Positions 8,756 to 12,579 of a stretch of 12,579 bases of DNA are shown one piece after another. Each line of letters starts with the position of its first letter. Position 1 is the first letter of the stretch. The DNA is from Parietichytrium sp. I65-24A. Lineage: Eukaryota > Sar > Bigyra > Thraustochytrida > Thraustochytriidae. The translations under genes and the position numbers were made by a program. The stretch lies in contig BLSF01000109.1 in the NCBI GenBank assembly GCA_012862575.1, forward strand, positions 64,001 to 76,579, written 5' to 3'. The notes under the pieces were generated by a model. It had not been told where the DNA came from. It worked only from the letters and a program-made list of their open reading frames with translations, and made no database searches.

Positions 8756-8917
8756 AGATGCCTCGACTGGATAGCTCTCAAGCTGATACATCCATCTATC
8801 GTCCGCAGGAAACCTTCGTCTCCGATCGCTTCGACGCAAACTCCAATTGAAGACGCGATCGATCTGCCTCGGCTCTTTAAAGTTGTTCTCCTCCAATCGA
8901 ATGACCGATCGGATTAG
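8756..8917 (+). pseudogene. Relic of a protease terminal exon (paralog-2-like C-terminal stalk and tail)
   Basis: The DNA aligns with the end of paralog 2 (about 8118-8278). GATGCC and CTCTCAAGCTGATAC are shared, and after an 11-nt deletion TTCGTCTCC, GCTTC, ACTCC and CTGCCTC match without gaps. The encoded pieces are SSQADTSIYRPQ in one frame, then RKPSSPIASTQTPIEDAIDL continuing to a TAG at 8915-8917 in another, compared with KTSSPIASTPTPSAGAFTL in paralog 2. A weaker match to MEIAYPSTTV may begin near 8664, separated by an insertion. No catalytic exon accompanies it and there is a frameshift, so it is best read as the remnant of a deleted fourth copy. An alternative last exon for paralog 2 is less likely. 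Confidence 0.75.
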
Positions 8918-9135
8918 CTCCATGTTCCCACTTGCAATTCAACATTTTCTTGTTTCCTCCAAAGTGTAGGTGACACAACAATGTGATCATTGATTGATCA
9001 TCAAAAGTTTACACACATTGCTCAACCGTTGCCAGGTCTTATCTCTACGGACTAACCAATGCGTAGCTGGACTGCTGTTCAACATTGTTCTTGAAATCTT
9101 ATCTCAACAGTTCCAGCTGAGGCGAACTGAACTGG

Positions 9136-9174
9136 ACGACAGTGAGCAGCTGTAACCCCTGCCATAGTGGGGTG
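9136..9174 (-). repeat. Dispersed repeat copy B (inverted relative to copy A)
   Basis: On the minus strand this 39-nt segment reads CACCCCACTATGGCAGGGG, then TTACAGCTGCTCACTGTCGT, nearly identical to the plus strand at 1898-1935. The copies lie 7.2 kb apart on opposite sides of two protease genes. No coding sequence or terminal structure identifies the element. Confidence 0.65.
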
Positions 9175-9385
9175 ATTGTTCAACGACGGAAATGCAGCAG
9201 CTGAGGTCACGTGACTCACAGTCAGTTCGCAATAGAGAGCAGCGTCTTTCGGCTGGTCGGTCATCGGGCACGTTCGAATCTTGAGAGGCTGTGCTTATAG
9301 CCTGAGCGAACTTGACAGGTTTCGCTTTCAAGCGTCGCCTCGCGCAGCGTTAGTTAATTAGCCAGCTCTGAGAACCTGACGGAGA

Positions 9386-11093
9386 ATGGCTGGTTGGAGA
9401 TTCGTCGTGGCAGCGGTTGCCTTCCTGGCGAACACGGGACCGGTGCGTGCTGTTCAAATTGGCGGCGGAATGGCCCAGGAGGTGCTGTCCGGTAGCAGTG
9501 TGGAAGGCTCGATAAGCAACGTAGCGAGCGCTGAGGTGGAAGGGTCGACCAGCTTTGGAAGGATTTTGCACAGGGCAGTGCTCGAAATGAACGAAACTGA
9601 GGCCGTTGAACTCCTGAAGGATCTCAGCGGTGAAGTTTCGGAATGCGCTCTGCCAGTCGTAGGGCTGGAGCCGAATGAAACCTTGAAAGTGCAACTGTCG
9701 GAGATGCTTGCCGCGCACGGTTTGAGCGAGAGTCACCTTGGAAGCAACTTGGGCCGCGTGTTGAGATACTGCATTTTTATCAAAGAGCTCGGTGTCATCA
9801 ACAGAATGATGAATCGTGGAGGCAGAAATGCTACATTTTCTCTCAATCCCCTCGCCCTCCTCACAAATAAGGAATTCAAAAGGTCGCTGGCCGGATTTCA
9901 GTCCTTAAATACAACCCTCCAATCTTCTTCGTCGAGTCGTCTCGTAGAGACAAAGAGTACCGTCTCGGGAATTTGGGGCGGCTTTGGTGGAGACTCGGGG
10001 ACCTCCAGCCCCGAGATCGGCATTTTGCAACAAGACTCTTCAGGGGCCTATGTGTCTACAAAAGATTGGGTTGGAACTGCTGTCAGCGAAGTTGTACAAG
10101 ATCAAGGCTCTTGCGGAGGCTGCTGGGCTTTCTCCGCCTCCGAATGCATTGCAGCGCGGAACTGGATAAATATGAACAATGCCGGAAAAACACAAGAAAC
10201 GTTCTTGCTCAGCGCTCAACAGATCATCAGTTGCGACACCCAAGGCAAGAACAATGGCTGCCAAGGAGGCAACTATCAGTCCGTGTGGACAGGCTCCTCT
10301 TCATACAGCGCGACAAACCTCATCGTTTCCGCATCTTCATACGAATATGAAAATCGAGACGTCACAAGCACGATTGCCTGCGATGCGAGTGAGCTTACCG
10401 ACGGCATTGTGAAAGCATCCGGCAATGAGCAATTGAGCAGTTTTGACGGATATCCTACCAATCAGGAAGTGTATGAAATGCTCTTAGAAACCCCGGCGAG
10501 CATTGGTGTAGTGGCAAGCGACCCATGCTTCAAGTACTACACTGGGGGGGTGCTGTCCGTAGATGACTGTCCAACGACTATGGAATCCTCCGCTTCGTGC
10601 CCTCTGGACCATGCCATTCTCCTCGTCGGAGTTCAAGATTTCGGAACCTCGTAAGTTTACTAATTTTATGATTGTGGATTGCCGGCCGACTAACCAAGTC
10701 GCTAAATTGACTCACTGTCAATGCGTGACACGCCGTAGGAGCATGGCGCTTAAGATCAAGAACAGGTAAGTTAATTTGCAGTGTCAGAACTCGTTAACCA
10801 GTTTTCTCGGCGAACTCCGTCACTTACACGCAAGCGCATTTTGATTTGAGAAACACAGCTGGGGCACGTCCTGGGGGGACAATGGATATGTATACTTTGC
10901 AAACAATTACACGCTCACCAATTATCAATGCGTTGGTTTGCTCGGAGTTCAAATGGAGATCGCGTACCCTTCCCAGACAACTCAGGAGGGCACTCCTTCT
11001 CCGAATGACTTCACAAACCCTCCAAGCTCAGCAGCAGGCCACCTTCCGCGTCTTCTTTTGGTGGTATTGGCAATCGCAGTATTGGTGATGTGA
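9386..11093 (+). CDS. Secreted papain-family (C1A) cysteine peptidase, paralog 3, probably GPI-anchored
   Basis: Exons 9386-10650, 10739-10765 and 10859-11093 give 508 residues. ATG 9386 sits in CGGAGAATGGC, as in paralog 2, and opens a signal peptide (hydrophobic FVVAAVAFLA, cleavage near VRA, residue 22). The pro-region has VEGSTSFGRILHRAVLEM, LRYCIFIKE and FSLNPLALLTNKEF. The catalytic domain has Gln240, Cys246 in QGSCGGCWAFSASEC, LSAQQIISCD, GCQGG, His409 in LDHAILLVG and Asn430 in KIKNSWGTSWGDNG. The tail runs from a short stalk (TQEGTPSPNDFTNPPSSAAG) into a strongly hydrophobic end (LPRLLLVVLAIAVLVM) directly before the stop, a good GPI-signal shape. It shares the extra Cys (ASEC) and the EGTPS-DFT stalk with paralog 1, so these two are the closer pair even though paralog 2 lies between them. 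All catalytic residues are intact. Confidence 0.95.
10651..10858 (+). other. Intron - 27-nt microexon - intron cassette, paralog 3
   Basis: Intron 1 is 10651-10738 (88 nt; GTAAGT...GCCGTAG), the microexon is 10739-10765 (27 nt, encoding SMALKIKN with the catalytic Asn), and intron 2 is 10766-10858 (93 nt; GTAAGT...AACACAG). A GACTAACC branch-like motif lies in intron 1. Both introns are phase 2, and retention gives TCG TAA or AGG TAA. Confidence 0.93.
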
Positions 11094-11941
11094 ACAAATC
11101 AGATGTTGCGAGACAAAAGGGAAATCAAATCACCGGCGATCAAAATACGACAGACAGCTCATCTCGAAAAATTCATTCCAAATTGTTGCATCGATCTTCA
11201 CTTTTCTCAGTTCTGATTCGCGCTGATTCTCTAAAAGGCAGTGCTATTGTTCACAAATCGGTTCTGGTGCGCAGGCATTCATGCGCCCTTCCCTTGCTCG
11301 ACCATTCTATACAACAACACCATTTCACATGTTAAATTCGCGAGTCTGTGTACACACTGTCAAGATAAGATGATAAGACCTGTCCCACACAGAACAACGA
11401 GCCATTCCCTCGCAACCGTCGACCTTCGGCTACCCCTCTTCTTACCCAATACCCTACTCCTCCCCCACCCGGACCCGGTGATTTGGGTTCCGCGGAGAGT
11501 GACGATAGCACGTCCTACCCGCGGCTAGGAAGGAACCGGACATGGGCAACGTTTCTGAGGTCATCTGAGGTGCCACGGATTCCCACGGTCCCAAAATAAG
11601 GGCCAGAGAGGAAGAGAAAGAGTGCCAACTTTGAAAGCCACCTATGCACGCAAGCTACGGAGAGTTTTGCACACAAGACACAAGAGTGGATGATCCAGAG
11701 CAACTCAAGGAAGACCTGGCAAGAGAACTGCGACAGCTGTGAACGTAGACTCTCGTGTGCTCGTGAGAGAGTGAGAGAGTGAGGGTGAGTGAGGATCTGG
11801 GCAGATTCAAGCGGTGTTTGTGTTCCAAGTGAGTTGTCGGTGCGCCAGTTTCAGGATAAGAGCGAGCTTGGAGGAACAGTTTGCAGATAGATCGACATGC
11901 AATAGCCCGCGGAGGATCATCCGATAGAGAGCTTTGCGCAG
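11094..11941 (+). other. Intergenic spacer with GA-rich leader before the last gene
   Basis: This 848-bp spacer has no supportable gene. The left part would hold the 3' end of paralog 3. The right part contains a purine-rich tract at 11763-11794 (GTGAGAGAGTGAGAGAGTGA and onward), about 150 nt before the ATG of the next gene, probably in its promoter or 5' UTR. A similar GAGA-rich tract precedes the GTDC1-like gene on its own strand (about 1170-1137). No TATA box was recognised. Confidence 0.5.
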
Positions 11942-12579
11942 ATGAGGACAAGGTCGGCTGGTGTGCCAACGGCCCGTGGATACAGGCACAGCAGGTGGGG
12001 GGCGACGTTATCCGTCCTTCTATTCGGACTGGCAGGTAGAAGTGAGGCGTTCACAGCAAGCATTGCGAATGCCGAAATAGACTTAAATGACGGCGTCGTA
12101 CAGCTAGAAGTCGAAAATGCTACAGCAGTGAATGATTGGGGTTTGATTGCGGTGGCGAGGAACGACAATGGAGAAATATTGGCTAACTGCGGAAGCAGTA
12201 GTACTCAGAACATTGATGCGGAAACGGGAATCATTGCGTGCGCTCTGAGTGAAGAAGAACGACGAGACTGCATCACCGCAGCCTCATCAGTGGATCTTAA
12301 TATTACTGTCGGGACCGCAGCTCTGTGGTCTCAAAGCGACAGCTCCAACAATGAAAACGAAGTCAGCGCATGGGCGGTAGTTACGTCTGACAACACAAAA
12401 CCGGAAATCTCTTCGTCAAGCAGCGCAGTGACCATTGACCTATCTACAGGTCTCGTAAATGTCGCATTCGATGAGCACGTCATGTCCTCCAGCCTTCAGA
12501 TCAGCAAACTTGCCTTCAATGCATCTGTAGATGATGAGAGTGTGACACTGACAGGCACATTGGTGACCGAAGACGAATT
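11942..12579 (+). CDS. Predicted secreted protein with adhesin-like beta repeats, 3' end beyond window
   Basis: An open frame from ATG 11942 (CAG before, AGG after) runs 212 codons to the window edge with no stop. A basic N-terminus leads into a hydrophobic stretch (ATLSVLLFGLAG) with likely cleavage after SEA, near residue 36, so it enters the secretory pathway. The rest is Ser/Thr/Asp/Asn rich and alternates in beta-strand fashion. Two similar units are visible: AEIDLNDGVVQLEVENAT near residue 44 and VTIDLSTGLVNVAFDEHVMS near residue 163; the second is preceded by VVTSDNTKPEIS. This resembles the repeat (DTTKP...DLDTGTLTLTFSETVDASSL type) of large extracellular proteins in marine bacteria and algae. 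An adhesin or cell-covering role is inferred from that resemblance only. At least two NxT/S sequons are present (NAT, NIT, NAS). It is transcribed in the same direction as the proteases; no functional link is shown. Confidence 0.75.
   Translation, partial: MRTRSAGVPTARGYRHSRWGATLSVLLFGLAGRSEAFTASIANAEIDLNDGVVQLEVENATAVNDWGLIAVARNDNGEILANCGSSSTQNIDAETGIIACALSEEERRDCITAASSVDLNITVGTAALWSQSDSSNNENEVSAWAVVTSDNTKPEISSSSSAVTIDLSTGLVNVAFDEHVMSSSLQISKLAFNASVDDESVTLTGTLVTEDE

Larger units (their letters stand above)
8279..9385 (+). other. Spacer between protease paralogs 2 and 3 with relic exon and repeats
   Basis: This 1107-bp spacer holds no intact gene. Its contents are an 18-bp palindrome (8571-8588), a degenerate copy of a protease terminal exon (about 8756-8917), a double TGATCA inverted repeat (8984-9000) and an inverted copy of the dispersed repeat (9136-9174). 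The last 100-200 bp should hold the promoter and leader of paralog 3. Confidence 0.6.

Noticed and set aside
1-12579. CRISPR array, insertion sequence, prophage or bacterial operon
   Set aside because: No regularly spaced repeats, transposase or phage genes are present. Introns, signal peptides and gene spacing are eukaryotic.

Overview
The window is nuclear DNA from a eukaryote, probably a unicellular alga or other protist. Coding regions are interrupted by short spliceosomal introns (78-103 nt) with GTRAGT donors, AG acceptors and CTAAC-like branch sites. Gene products carry signal peptides, N-glycosylation sequons and apparent GPI-anchor signals. Nothing prokaryotic (Shine-Dalgarno sites, operons) is seen. 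The lineage cannot be fixed from sequence alone; a cryptophyte, haptophyte, stramenopile or red alga would all fit.

Layout: positions 1-926, minus strand, hold the 5' part of a GTDC1/QTMAN-type glycosyltransferase (tRNA-queuosine mannosyltransferase family); it runs off the left edge. About 3 kb without a convincing gene follows. Then come three plus-strand tandem paralogs of a secreted papain-family (C1A) cysteine peptidase: 3904-5616, 6535-8278 and 9386-11093. Each has a signal peptide, a long pro-region with an unfamiliar N-terminal part and a degenerate cathepsin-L-type (I29) end, a catalytic domain with Gln/Cys/His/Asn, and a Ser/Thr/Pro stalk ending in a hydrophobic tail that looks like a GPI signal. 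Each is built from one long exon, a 27-nt microexon carrying the catalytic Asn, and a terminal exon. A decayed fourth copy of the terminal exon lies between the second and third genes. At the right edge, from 11942 and cut by the window end, begins a predicted secreted protein with beta-rich adhesin-like repeats.

The three peptidases probably form one expanded family of cell-surface or endomembrane proteases, and the relic shows that the array has been gaining and losing copies. The flanking genes have no evident functional link to them, except that the right-hand gene also enters the secretory pathway. The most unusual feature is the frame-preserving 27-nt microexon with the active-site Asn, conserved in all three paralogs.
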